Numbered from the stretch's first letter, positions 1 through 9,900 are shown. The stretch is DNA of 18,278 nt from Floccularia luteovirens (GCA_009739215.1 VSJF01000023.1:1-18278), one strand, 5' to 3'. Translations and numbers: made by a program. The notes: generated by a model not told the origin, from the sequence alone.

Positions 1-23
1 AAGCGTTGGATTGTTCACCCATG

Positions 24-80
<57 letters not shown>

Positions 81-190
81 ATGACTAATGTTGTTCCAAC
101 AGCATTCCTGCGTAGTACGAGAGGAACCTTAGGTACGGACCGATGGTTTAATACTTGTTCGAGCGAACAGTGGTATGACGCTACGTCCGT

Positions 191-221
<31 letters not shown>

Positions 222-528
222 TCCGAGCTGGATAAGAACAATAGTAACGGGGTCACCGTGTCGCTGGGCAAATACCACTTGATAGTCTTTCACTTATGTG
301 TTTGACGAATTGTTTTTATGCCTAATTGCCTTGCAACATAGCGAGATTAGGAGGCGAAAGCACCTGATCGACGAGCTAGTTGTACTTGGCTAAACATTAG
401 GTTTTGGCGATGCTGGTACCCGAAATCAATTGCAAACGACTTTGGTAACAGGCAGAGTGCTGTAAGTGGTAGAGCAGCTGCCATACTGCGATCCTCTGAA
501 ACTCATCTCTCGCTTGCCGATTTGTTCG
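1..528 (+). rRNA. 28S rRNA, 3'-terminal part (upstream unit)
   Basis: This is the last ~530 nt of the large-subunit rRNA of the preceding tandem unit. It opens in the conserved core (AAGCGTTGGATTGTTCACCC) and runs through GACCGTCGTGAGACAGGTTAG into the sarcin-ricin loop AGTACGAGAGGAAC (114-127), where elongation factors contact the ribosome. The block GAACGCCTCTAAGGTCGTAT (204-223) is typically dipteran. The 3' end is set by GTAAGTGGTAGAGCAGCTGC and the following GCGATCC...ACTCATC segment, which corresponds to the conserved end of eukaryotic 28S; the exact last base is uncertain by several nt. The segment 290-420 is a variable expansion region. One stem base pair beside the sarcin-ricin loop is disrupted compared with the usual sequence (see findings). 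Reading frames in this stretch are incidental. Confidence 0.96.
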
Positions 529-616
529 GTAGAACAAGAAAAAAGAATTTGGTTGGTTGGCAAGCGCGATTGTTCATGGATTTGTGAGCTGTGTGAAGAA
601 AAGAAGTGAAATAGAT
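529..616 (+). other. Start of intergenic spacer (3'ETS region)
   Basis: Short single-copy stretch directly after the 28S 3' end. By position it should hold the 3' external transcribed spacer and 28S 3' processing site. No recognised Pol I terminator consensus can be named. It contains the first copy of a direct repeat that recurs on the far side of the microsatellite block. Confidence 0.6.
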
Positions 617-621
617 GTATG

Positions 622-622
<1 letters not shown>
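549..622 (+). repeat. Direct repeat flanking the microsatellite, copy 1
   Basis: Begins with (TTGG)n followed by CAAGCGCGATTGTTCATGGA and a purine-rich tail ending near AGATGTAT. A close copy lies at 1468-1540 (CAAGCGTGATTGTTCGTGGA), differing by a few substitutions and one extra GGTT unit. The pair brackets the whole purine/TA block, as if the block had expanded inside or between two copies of an older spacer repeat. Confidence 0.75.
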
Positions 623-674
<52 letters not shown>

Positions 675-1424
675 AAAGTAAAGGAAGGAAGGAAGGAAGG
701 AAAGAAAGAAAGAAAGAAGGAAGGAAATCAGGAAGACATAAAGAAAGAAAGAAATATATAAATATATATATATATAAATAAAAGAAAAGAAAAAAAGGAA
801 GGAAGGAAGGAAAGAAAGAAAGAAAGAAGGAAGGAAGACATAGAGAAAGAAATATATAAATATATATATATATAAAAGAAAAGAAAAAAAAGGAAGGAAG
901 GAAAGAAAGAAAGAAAGAAGGAAGGAAGACATAGAGAAAGAAATATATAGATATATATATACATATATATATAAAAGAGGAAGGAAGGAAGAAAAGAAAG
1001 AAAGAAAGAAGGAAGGAAATCAGGAAGACATAAAGAAAGAAAGAAATATATAGATATATAAATATATATATATATAAATAAAAGAAAAGAAAAAAAGGAA
1101 GGAAGGAAGGAAAGAAAGAAAGAAGGAAGGAAGACATAGAGAAAGAAATATATAAATATATATATATATAAAAGAAAAGAAAAAAAAGGAAGGAAGGAAA
1201 GAAAGAAAGAAAGAAGGAAGGAAGACATAGAGAAAGAAATATATAGATATATATATACATATATATATAAAAGAGGAAGGAAGGAAGGAAGAAAAGAAAG
1301 AAAGAAAGAAGGAAGGAAGGAAATCAGGAAGACATAAAGAAAGAAATATATAGATATATAAATATATATATATATGTATAAAAGAAAAGAAAAAAAAGGA
1401 AGGAAGGAAAGAAAGAAGGTGGAG
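617..1424. repeat. Compound microsatellite (TA)n / (GGAA)(GAAA)n with higher-order period
   Basis: Blocks of (TA)n alternate with polypurine runs of GGAA and GAAA. The landmark GAAGACATA recurs at 732, 834, 925, 1024, 1130, 1221 and 1328. Spacings are 102, 91, 99, 106, 91 and 107 bp, so about 100-bp units group in threes. Unit A carries AAATCAGGAAGACATAAAG, unit B carries ACATAGAG with an uninterrupted TA run, and unit C carries ATATATAGATATATATATAC. The order is A-B-C-A-B-C-A, a higher-order period of 292-304 bp. Long minus-strand reading frames through the block encode only Phe/Leu/Ser/Ile/Tyr low-complexity sequence and are not genes. Confidence 0.93.
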
Positions 1425-2128
1425 AAAGAAAATGAGATATGGATTAAGCACTTTTTAAGTAAACGCGTTGGTTGGTTGGTTGGCAAGCGTGATTGTTCGT
1501 GGATTTTGTGGGATGTCAAAAAAGAAGAGAGATGGATTATATGAATATAATTATATTTAAAATTGGATGAACAATATATGTGCAGATATATAAAAATACA
1601 GATTTTTTATTTATATGTACATAAGGAAAGATAAGGAAAACTGATGATAAGATGATGTATGTGGGAACGAATTAATGAATGAGAAGAAGTCAAAGCAGAT
1701 GCAGATGGGTGATGGTGAGAATTTCAAATAAAGGCGTTGAATGAAAGAAATATGCATTAGATGTTTCTCTTAAAATAACGAAGAAGTGATGAAGGAAAAA
1801 CAATGTTTTTCTGTGATGGTGGAAAACGACGAAGAAGTGTTAGAGAAAGTTTCAATTATAATTATAATATATAGCCAAACGCCTCTCAATCTGAATCAAG
1901 AAGTAGTCAGTGCCAATGAGAAACGAGTGCTTGATTGCACTTATGCAAATTCATCTTGGATGAGCTGGATTAGACAGACTTAGACAATCAATATGGTCAC
2001 TGTTTACGTTCACGCAAGTCTGGGATCATTTGCAGAAGTTTTGAGGCCCGCGAATACTTCGAGATTGTGATTGTGCGGTGAGTTGGGAGTGATGTGCTGT
2101 GTTTAAAGAGATGTGAGAAAGAGAGTTT
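1425..2128. other. Intergenic spacer, mostly unique, no gene seen
   Basis: AT-rich spacer of about 700 bp. Apart from direct repeat copy 2 (1468-1540) I see no tandem structure, tRNA-like fold, 5S-like sequence or convincing coding frame. A 65-codon plus-strand frame at 1786-1983 has no recognisable domain and lies in non-coding context, so it is not annotated as a gene. Confidence 0.6.
1468..1540 (+). repeat. Direct repeat flanking the microsatellite, copy 2
   Basis: Second copy of the element at 549-622, in the same orientation. (GGTT)n is followed by GGCAAGCGTGATTGTTCGTG and a purine-rich AAAAAAGAAGAGAGATGGAT tail. It marks the downstream edge of the compound microsatellite. Confidence 0.75.
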
Positions 2129-2152
2129 AGAGAGAGAGAGAGAGAGAGAGAG
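2129..2152. repeat. (AG)12 dinucleotide microsatellite
   Basis: Uninterrupted AG run of about 12 units in purine-rich spacer. The rest of 2154-2283 is spacer with no recognisable feature. Confidence 0.9.
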
Positions 2153-2283
2153 AAAGAAGAAAGATACGAGATGATATAGAGAGCACGCGAGAAAGGAAAA
2201 TGTAGATAGAGGATAGTGCTAGATGAATAGATAGGTTGACAGATATATTGAGTGGATAAGAAGCTAGGAAACAAGCTTTTCTG

Positions 2284-2631
2284 TTAAACTTTTGTCACAG
2301 GAAGGAGAAGAGTCGCTTTTAAAAATGCGGCCGCCGACAATTACCGTAATCTGAAAAATATGAAATATTGTTACACTTTTGTCACAGGAAGGAGAAGAGT
2401 CGCTTTTAAAAATGCGACCGCCGACAATTACCGTAATCTGAAAAACATTCAATATTGTTACACTTTTGTCACAGGAAGGAGAAGAGTCGCTTTTAAAAAT
2501 GCGACCGCCGACAATTACCGTAATCTGAAAAATATTCAATATTGTTACACTTTTGTCACAGGAAGGAGAAGAGTCGCTTTTAAAAATGCGACCGCCGACA
2601 ATTACCGTAATCTGAAAAATATTCAATATTA
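2284..2631. repeat. 87-bp tandem repeat, 4 copies
   Basis: The landmark GTCACAGGAAGGAGAAGAG recurs at 2294, 2381, 2468 and 2555, exactly 87 bp apart. The copies are nearly identical; the first differs mainly by GCGGCCGC in place of GCGACCGC and by divergence at its left edge. Because 87 is a multiple of three and the unit lacks stops in one frame on each strand, open frames of about 90-125 codons run through the array on both strands. These follow from the period and are not evidence of a protein. Confidence 0.95.
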
Positions 2632-2642
2632 TAACCATTAAT

Positions 2643-3325
2643 TTTCATATCTCGCGAAAATTTTCTCCACAACTTCGCAGTTTTATCAACGATCCACTTT
2701 CATATCTCGCGAACATTTTCTCCACAACTTCGCAGTTTTATCAACGATCCACTTTCATATCTCGCGAAAATTTTCTCAACAACTTCGCAGTTTTATCAAC
2801 GATCCACTTTCATATCTCGCGAACATTTTCTCCACAACTTCGCAGTTTTATCAACGATCCACTTTCATATCTCGCGAAAATTTTCTCCACAACTTCGCAG
2901 TTTTATCAACGATCCACTTTCATATCTCGCGAACATTTTCTCCACAACTTCGCAGTTTTATCAACGATCCACTTTCATATCTCGCGAAAATTTTCTCCAC
3001 AACTTCGCAGTTTTATCAACGATCCACTTTCATATCTCGCGAACATTTTCTCCACAACTTCGCAGTTTTATCAACGATCCACTTTCATATCTCGCGAAAA
3101 TTTTCTCCACAACTTCGCAGTTTTATCAACGATCCACTTTCATATCTCGCGAACATTTTCTCCACAACTTCGCAGTTTTATCAACGATCCACTTTCATAT
3201 CTCGCGAAAATTTTCTCCACAACTTCGCAGTTTTATCAACGATCCACTTTCATATCTCGCGAACATTTTCTCCACAACTTCGCAGTTTTATCAACGATCC
3301 ACTTTCATATCTCGCGAACATTTTC
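2643..3325. repeat. 55-bp tandem repeat, ~12.4 copies, alternating as 110-bp dimers
   Basis: Unit landmark TTTCATATCTCGCGAA starts every 55 bp from 2643 to 3303. Copies alternate strictly between CGCGAAAATTTTC and CGCGAACATTTTC for copies 1-12, giving a 110-bp dimer period. The truncated 13th copy repeats the C variant instead of alternating. Copy 3 carries CTCAACAAC in place of CTCCACAAC. The array ends abruptly inside copy 13 at the junction with the 201-bp family. Confidence 0.96.
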
Positions 3326-3327
3326 AT

Positions 3328-6300
3328 AAGGGCGCGGTACAAAATTCTGACTAATCAAATATAACTTGTAATTGATTATTTAGCATGGAATATGCCTTTA
3401 AAACATCCAACAAACAATTAAAGTGTTTAAATAGATGTTCACTTATTGGTGATTAAATACCGCGCTAAGGGAACAACGTGTGAATTTAATACGGCCGCTC
3501 TTAGCGAACGCGCGCTAAGGGCGCGGCACGAAATTTCATACAAAATTGTAACTAATCAAATATAACTTTTAATTGATTATTTAGCATGGAATACGCCTTT
3601 AAAACATCCAACAAACAATTAAAGTGTTTAAATAGATGTTCACTTATTGGTGCTTAAATACCGCGCTAAGGGAACAACATGTGAATTTAATACGGTCGCT
3701 CTTAGCGAACGCGCGCTAAGGGCGCGGTACGAAATTTCATACAAAATTGTAACTAATCAAATATAACTTTTAATTGATAATTTAGCACTGAATATGCCTT
3801 TAAAACATCCAACAAACAATTAAAGTGTTTAAATAGATGTTCACTTATTGGTGCTTAAATACCGCGCTAAGGGAACAACATGTGAATTTAATACGGCCGC
3901 TCTTAGCGAACGCGCGCTAAGGGCGCGGTACGAAATTTCATACAAAATTGTAACTAATCAAATATAACTTTTAATTGATTATTTAGCATGGAATACGCCT
4001 TTAAAACATCCAACAAACAATTAAAGTGTTTAAATAGATGTTCACTTATTGGTGCCTAAATACCGCGCTAAGGGAACAACATGTGAATTTAATACGGCCG
4101 CTCTTAGCGAACGCGCGCTAAGGGCGCGGTACGAAATTTCATACAAAATTGTAACTAATCAAATATAACTTTTAATTGATTATTTAGCATGGAATACGCC
4201 TTTAAAACATCCAACAAACAATTAAAGTGTTTAAATAGATGTTCACTTATTGGTGCCTAAATACCGCGCTAAGGGAACAACATGTGAATTTAATACGGTC
4301 GCTCTTAGCGAACGCGCGCTTAGGGCGCGGTACGAAATTTCATACAAAATTGTAACTAATCAAATATAACTTTTAATTGATTATTTAGCATGGAATACGC
4401 CTTTAAAACATCCAACAAACAATTAAAGTGTTTAAATAGATGTTCACTTATTGGTGCTTAAATACCGCGCTAAGGGAACAACATGTGAATTTAATACGGC
4501 CGCTCTTAGCGAACGCGCGCTAAGGGCGCGGAACGAAATTTCATACAAAATTGTAACTAATCAAATATAACTTTTAATTGATTATTTAGCATGGAATATG
4601 CCTTTAAAACATCCAACAAACAATTAAAGTGTTTAAATAGATGTTCACTTATTGGTGCTTAAATACCGCGCTAAGGGAACAACGTGTGAATTTAATACGG
4701 CCGCTCTTAGCGAACGCGCGCTAAGGGCGCGGCACGAAATTTCATACAAAATTGTAACTAATCAAATATAACTTTTAATTGATTATTTAGCATGGAATAC
4801 GCCTTTAAAACATCCAACAAACAATTAAAGTGTTTAAATAGATGTTCACTTATTGGTGCTTAAATACCGCGCTAAGGGAACAACATGTGAATTTAATACG
4901 GTCGCTCTTAGCGAACGCGCGCTAAGGGCGCGGTACGAAATTTCATACAAAATTGTAACTAATCAAATATAACTTTTAATTGATAATTTAGCACTGAATA
5001 TGCCTTTAAAACATCCAACAAACAATTAAAGTGTTTAAATAGATGTTCACTTATTGGTGCTTAAATACCGCGCTAAGGGAACAACATGTGAATTTAATAC
5101 GGCCGCTCTTAGCGAACGCGCGCTAAGGGCGCGGTACGAAATTTCATACAAAATTGTAACTAATCAAATATAACTTTTAATTGATTATTTAGCATGGAAT
5201 ACGCCTTTAAAACATCCAACAAACAATTAAAGTGTTTAAATAGATGTTCACTTATTGGTGCCTAAATACCGCGCTAAGGGAACAACATGTGAATTTAATA
5301 CGGCCGCTCTTAGCGAACGCGCGCTAAGGGCGCGGTACGAAATTTCATACAAAATTGTAACTAATCAAATATAACTTTTAATTGATTATTTAGCATGGAA
5401 TACGCCTTTAAAACATCCAACAAACAATTAAAGTGTTTAAATAGATGTTCACTTATTGGTGCTTAAATACCGCGCTAAGGGAACAACATGTGAATTTAAT
5501 ACGGCCGCTCTTAGCGAACGCGCGCTAAGGGCGCGGAACGAAATTTCATACAAAATTGTAACTAATCAAATATAACTTTTAATTGATTATTTAGCATGGA
5601 ATATGCCTTTAAAACATCCAACAAACAATTAAAGTGTTTAAATAGATGTTCACTTATTGGTGCTTAAATACCGCGCTAAGGGAACAACGTGTGAATTTAA
5701 TACGGCCGCTCTTAGCGAACGCGCGCTAAGGGCGCGGCACGAAATTTCATACAAAATTGTAACTAATCAAATATAACTTTTAATTGATTATTTAGCATGG
5801 AATACGCCTTTAAAACATCCAACAAACAATTAAAGTGTTTAAATAGATGTTCACTTATTGGTGCTTAAATACCGCGCTAAGGGAACAACATGTGAATTTA
5901 ATACGGTCGCTCTTAGCGAACGCGCGCTAAGGGCGCGGTACGAAATTTCATACAAAATTGTAACTAATCAAATATAACTTTTAATTGATAATTTAGCACT
6001 GAATATGCCTTTAAAACATCCAACAAACAATTAAAGTGTTTAAATAGATGTTCACTTATTGGTGCTTAAATACCGCGCTAAGGGAACAACATGTGAATTT
6101 AATACGGCCGCTCTTAGCGAACGCGCGCTAAGGGCGCGGTACGAAATTTCATACAAAATTGTAACTAATCAAATATAACTTTTAATTGATTATTTAGCAT
6201 GGAATACGCCTTTAAAACATCCAACAAACAATTAAAGTGTTTAAATAGATGTTCACTTATTGGTGCCTAAATACCGCGCTAAGGGAACAACATGTGAATT

Positions 6301-8326
6301 TAATACGGCCGCTCTTAGCGAACGCGCGCTAAGGGCGCGGTACGAAATTTCATACAAAATTGTAACTAATCAAATATAACTTTTAATTGATTATTTAGCA
6401 TGGAATACGCCTTTAAAACATCCAACAAACAATTAAAGTGTTTAAATAGATGTTCACTTATTGGTGCCTAAATACCGCGCTAAGGGAACAACATGTGAAT
6501 TTAATACGGTCGCTCTTAGCGAACGCGCGCTTAGGGCGCGGTACGAAATTTCATACAAAATTGTAACTAATCAAATATAACTTTTAATTGATTATTTAGC
6601 ATGGAATACGCCTTTAAAACATCCAACAAACAATTAAAGTGTTTAAATAGATGTTCACTTATTGGTGCTTAAATACCGCGCTAAGGGAACAACATGTGAA
6701 TTTAATACGGCCGCTCTTAGCGAACGCGCGCTAAGGGCGCGGAACGAAATTTCATACAAAATTGTAACTAATCAAATATAACTTTTAATTGATTATTTAG
6801 CATGGAATATGCCTTTAAAACATCCAACAAACAATTAAAGTGTTTAAATAGATGTTCACTTATTGGTGCTTAAATACCGCGCTAAGGGAACAACATGTGA
6901 ATTTAATACGGCCGCTCTTAGCGAACGCGCGCTAAGGGCGCGGCACGAAATTTCATACAAAATTGTAACTAATCAAATATAACTTTTAATTGATTATTTA
7001 GCATGGAATATGCCTTTAAAACATCCAACAAACAATTAAAGTGTTTAAATAGATGTTCACTTATTGGTGCTTAAATACCGCGCTAAGGGAACAACATGAG
7101 AATTTAATACGGCCGCTCTTAGCGAACGCGCGCTAAGGGCGCGGCACGAAATTTCATACAAAATTGTAACTAATCAAATATAACTTTTAATTGATTATTT
7201 AGCATGGAATACGCCTTTAAAACATCCAACAAACAATTAAAGTGTTTAAATAGATGTTCACTTATTGGTGCTTAAATACCGCGCTAAGGGAACAACATGT
7301 GAATTTAATACGGCCGCTCTTAGCGAACGCGCGCTAAGGGCGCGGCACGAAATTTCATACAAAATTGTAACTAATCAAATATAACTTTTAATTGATTATT
7401 TAGCATGGAATATGCCTTTAAAACATCCAACAAACAATTAAAGTGTTTAAATAGATGTTCACTTATTGGTGCTTAAATACCGCGCTAAGGGAACAACATG
7501 AGAATTTAATACGGCCGCTCTTAGCGAACGCGCGCTAAGGGCGCGGCACGAAATTTCATACAAAATTGTAACTAATCAAATATAACTTTTAATTGATTAT
7601 TTAGCATGGAATACGCCTTTAAAACATCCAACAAACAATTAAAGTGTTTAAATAGATGTTCACTTATTGGTGCTTAAATACCGCGCTAAGGGAACAACAT
7701 GTGAATTTAATACGGCCGCTCTTAGCGAACGCGCGCTAAGGGCGCGGCACGAAATTTCATACAAAATTGTAACTAATCAAATATAACTTTTAATTGATTA
7801 TTTAGCATGGAATACGCCTTTAAAACATCCAACAAACAATTAAAGTGTTTAAATAGATGTTCACTTATTGGTGCTTAAATACCGCGCTAAGGGAACAACA
7901 TGTGAATTTAATACGGCCGCTCTTAGCGAACGCGCGCTAAGGGCGCGGTACGAAATTTCATACAAAATTGTAACTAATCAAATATAACTTTTAATTGATA
8001 ATTTAGCATGGAATACGCATTTAAAACACCCAACAAACAATTAAAGTGTTTAAATAGATGTTCACTTATTGGTGATTAAATACCGCGCTAAGGGAACAAC
8101 GTGTGAATTTAATATGGCCGCTCTTAGCGAACGCGCGCTAAGGGCGCGGTACGAAATTGCATACCAAATTGTAACTAATCAAATATAACTTTTAATTGAT
8201 TATTTAGCATGGAATACGCTTTTAAAACTCCCTACAAACAATTTAAGGGTTTAATAAGATGTTCACTTATTGGTGATTAAATACGGCGCTAAGGGACCAC
8301 TATGCGTTTTTCGTATGTCGCTCTTA
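3328..8326 (+). repeat. 201-bp intergenic spacer repeat array, 25 copies with higher-order structure
   Basis: Unit landmark (A/T)AGGGCGCGG starts at 3328, then every 201 bp from 3517 to 8140. The first copy is 189 bp and the last is degenerate and truncated. Diagnostic variants (GGCACG/GGTACG/GGAACG, GCATGGAATACG/GCACTGAATATG, GTGCTTAA/GTGCCTAA, ACGGCCGC/ACGGTCGC) show that copies 2-7, 8-12 and 13-18 are successive versions of one multimer. The middle version lacks one copy. Copies 19-22 form a 402-bp dimer pattern. Each unit holds the TAAGGGA...CTCTTA module and inverted repeats at its junction (CTTAGCG/CGCTAAG; TACCGCGC/GCGCGGTA). Position and organisation match the subrepeats of arthropod rDNA spacers, which in Drosophila and Xenopus carry promoter-like copies and act as enhancers; function here is inferred. 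Confidence 0.97.
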
Positions 8327-8342
8327 GGATCTCGTCGGTTTC

Positions 8343-9247
8343 GTGTCTCGTTGAAATGCTCTCCCACACTATATGGGTGATGGTTCACAAAAATGTTGTG
8401 AAGGAAAAACAAATCGTAATTTCGTTTGTGGACACATATTATGGTGGAACGGATGTGTTTTTTTTTATGATTAAAGTGATTTTGCTTATTTTTCCTAAGT
8501 TAATTGATGAATTGTGCGTAAGGGAAGTGCATGTGTGAATTGGATATCAGCGCTCTTACGTCATATTCGATCGCTGGAAGTCAAAAGATGAAAATGATTA
8601 GGAATGTTAATTTTGGTAGTAAAACAAATAATTATCTCTTATGACCAATACGGAGAGGGCGAAATCGTCGAAATGCAAAAAAAATGGATTTTGTACGGAG
8701 ACACTCGGAGAGTCAAATATTGGGTATTTTATCGTGCGTAAGGGAACGATGTTCGAAAAATGTATGGTCTCTCTTAGTGAAAAAAAAAATTCATATCTCG
8801 ATGAAATGCTCTCCCACACTATATGGGTGATGGTCCACAACAATGTTGTTAAGGAAAAACATAACGTAATTTTGTTTGTGGACACATGCTATGGTGGAAC
8901 GGATCTGTTTTTTATGGAAAAAGGTGATTTTGCTTATTTGTCTTAAGTTAATTGACGAACTGTGCGTAAGGGAAGTGCATGTGTGAATTTGATATTAGCG
9001 CTCTTACGTCATATTCGATCGCTGGAAGTCGAGAGATGAAAATTATTAGAAATGTAACTTTTTGTAATAAAACAAATAATTATCTCTTATGACCAATACG
9101 GAAAGTGCGAAATCGTCGAAATGCAAAAAAATGAATTTTGTACGGAGACACTCGGAGAGTGAAATTTTGTGTATTTGATCGTGCGTAAGGGAACGATGTT
9201 CGAAAAATGTATGGTCGCTCTTAGTGAAAAAAATATTTCGACTCTCC
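8343..9247 (+). repeat. 450-bp repeat, 2 copies plus remnant
   Basis: The landmark TGAAATGCTCTCCCACACTA occurs at 8352 and 8802, 450 bp apart. The copies align along their whole length with scattered substitutions and small indels; a degenerate third start (CTCCATGAAAAATG) appears near 9245. Each copy contains two TAAGGGA...CTCTTA modules about 220 bp apart (8519, 8739; 8967, 9186), so the unit looks like a diverged dimer built on the same spacing theme as the 201-bp array. Open frames of 78-101 codons at 8302-8538 and 8641-8946, and their minus-strand counterparts, encode nothing recognisable. Confidence 0.93.
9186..9223 (+). promoter_or_regulatory. Candidate Pol I promoter module (last of 29 copies)
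   Basis: This is the gene-proximal copy of a 37-40 bp module with conserved ends TAAGGGAA and CGCTCTTA and a variable AT-rich middle. Upstream copies lie at 8967, 8739, 8519 and 8290, and once in every 201-bp unit (3466, 3667 ... 8089). After this copy the pattern stops and a different sequence begins, 677 bp before 18S, a plausible 5'ETS length for a fly. Gene promoter plus upstream spacer-promoter copies is the known arrangement in Drosophila rDNA. Assignment here rests on repetition and position only; no insect Pol I consensus was matched. An alternative candidate is the TATATGGG segment at 8370 and 8820. Confidence 0.4.
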
Positions 9248-9268
9248 ATGAAAAATGACGCTTCCCCT

Positions 9269-9551
9269 TATGAACAAGCGTCTACGAGGCAGTCTCCCTT
9301 ATGGCACTATGTCTTAGGAGACTATTAGACACATGGTCTGCACGGCAGTTTTCTAGTAGAGACTCTTTTATGCTAGTCTTTGAAAACTATTAGACTTTAA
9401 ACTCCAATTTTGAAGGCGTCTACTCGGCAGTTTTCTAGTAGAGACTCTTTTATGCTTGTCTTTGAAAACTATTAGACAATTTTGAAGGCGTCTACTCGGC
9501 AGTTTTCTAGTAGAGACTCATTTATGCTAGTCTTTGAAAACTATTAGACTC
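9269..9551 (+). repeat. Stem-loop tandem repeats in presumed 5'ETS (3 copies plus diverged copy)
   Basis: Three copies of a 72-82 bp unit carry GGCAGTTTTCTAGTAGAGAC at 9344, 9426 and 9498. Each folds: AGTTTTC pairs with GAAAACT (9347-9353 with 9382-9388; 9429 with 9470 as outer ends; 9501 with 9542), and AGACT pairs with AGTCT inside. A diverged copy upstream has different but still complementary arms, AGTCTCC (9291-9297) with GGAGACT (9317-9323), in the same flanking context GGC...ATTAGAC. By position the repeats would be transcribed in the pre-rRNA leader. Confidence 0.85.
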
Positions 9552-9900
9552 TAAACCCCAGATAAGCTTCGAGAAATTCTTAAAATTGTATTTATACAGT
9601 TTGGAAACTCTCTTATGAGGCTAACATACAAAAACCCCCAAATAAATGCCATCACTTCAAACAGTGTTCGGACGCGATATCGCAAATATGTCCTATTTTA
9701 ATAAATAGACTTGGTGTAAACGGTCGATGTGAACGAAAAACTTTTAGAGTTAGAGGCAATAGGTAATGGCTCACCGTGCGTGGCTTACCGTCTCTGATAC
9801 GTGATGTAATATGGAGAGAGACTATATGAGAAATCGCTAGTGTATGAGGGATAACATACCTAGCTTTTGATCGTTTGTGTATCAAAGTGTTAATCGCAAA
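9552..9900 (+). other. 3' part of 5' external transcribed spacer
   Basis: Unique sequence immediately before 18S with no tandem repeats. It should belong to the primary transcript and contain the 18S 5' processing site and the U3 snoRNA pairing region, though neither can be pinpointed. A minus-strand frame at 9652-9885 is incidental. Confidence 0.7.

Noticed and set aside
426..1519. Several minus-strand open frames of 143-263 codons
   Set aside because: They are translations of the purine/TA microsatellite (Phe, Leu, Ser, Pro, Ile, Tyr only) and run partly into 28S; no domain, and length follows from the absence of stops in the repeat.
1786..1983. Isolated 65-codon plus-strand frame
   Set aside because: No similarity or domain recognised, no supporting context, and length expected by chance.
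2264..2641. Open frames on both strands through the 87-bp array, resembling a repeat protein
   Set aside because: The period is 29 codons, so any stop-free frame stays open; simultaneous openness on both strands and location in rDNA spacer argue against coding.
2284..8326. CRISPR-like regular repeats
   Set aside because: Units are contiguous tandem copies with no unique spacers, in a eukaryotic rDNA spacer.
8361..8383. TATATGGG in CACTATATGGGTGATGG (also near 8820) as the Pol I start
   Set aside because: Similar to the plant TATATAGGG-type start only; it lies far from 18S and is absent from the gene-proximal remnant at 9245, so kept only as an alternative.
8302..9249. Open frames of 67-101 codons in the 450-bp repeats
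   Set aside because: Frames differ between the two repeat copies and show no recognisable domain; the conserved part is the non-coding module.
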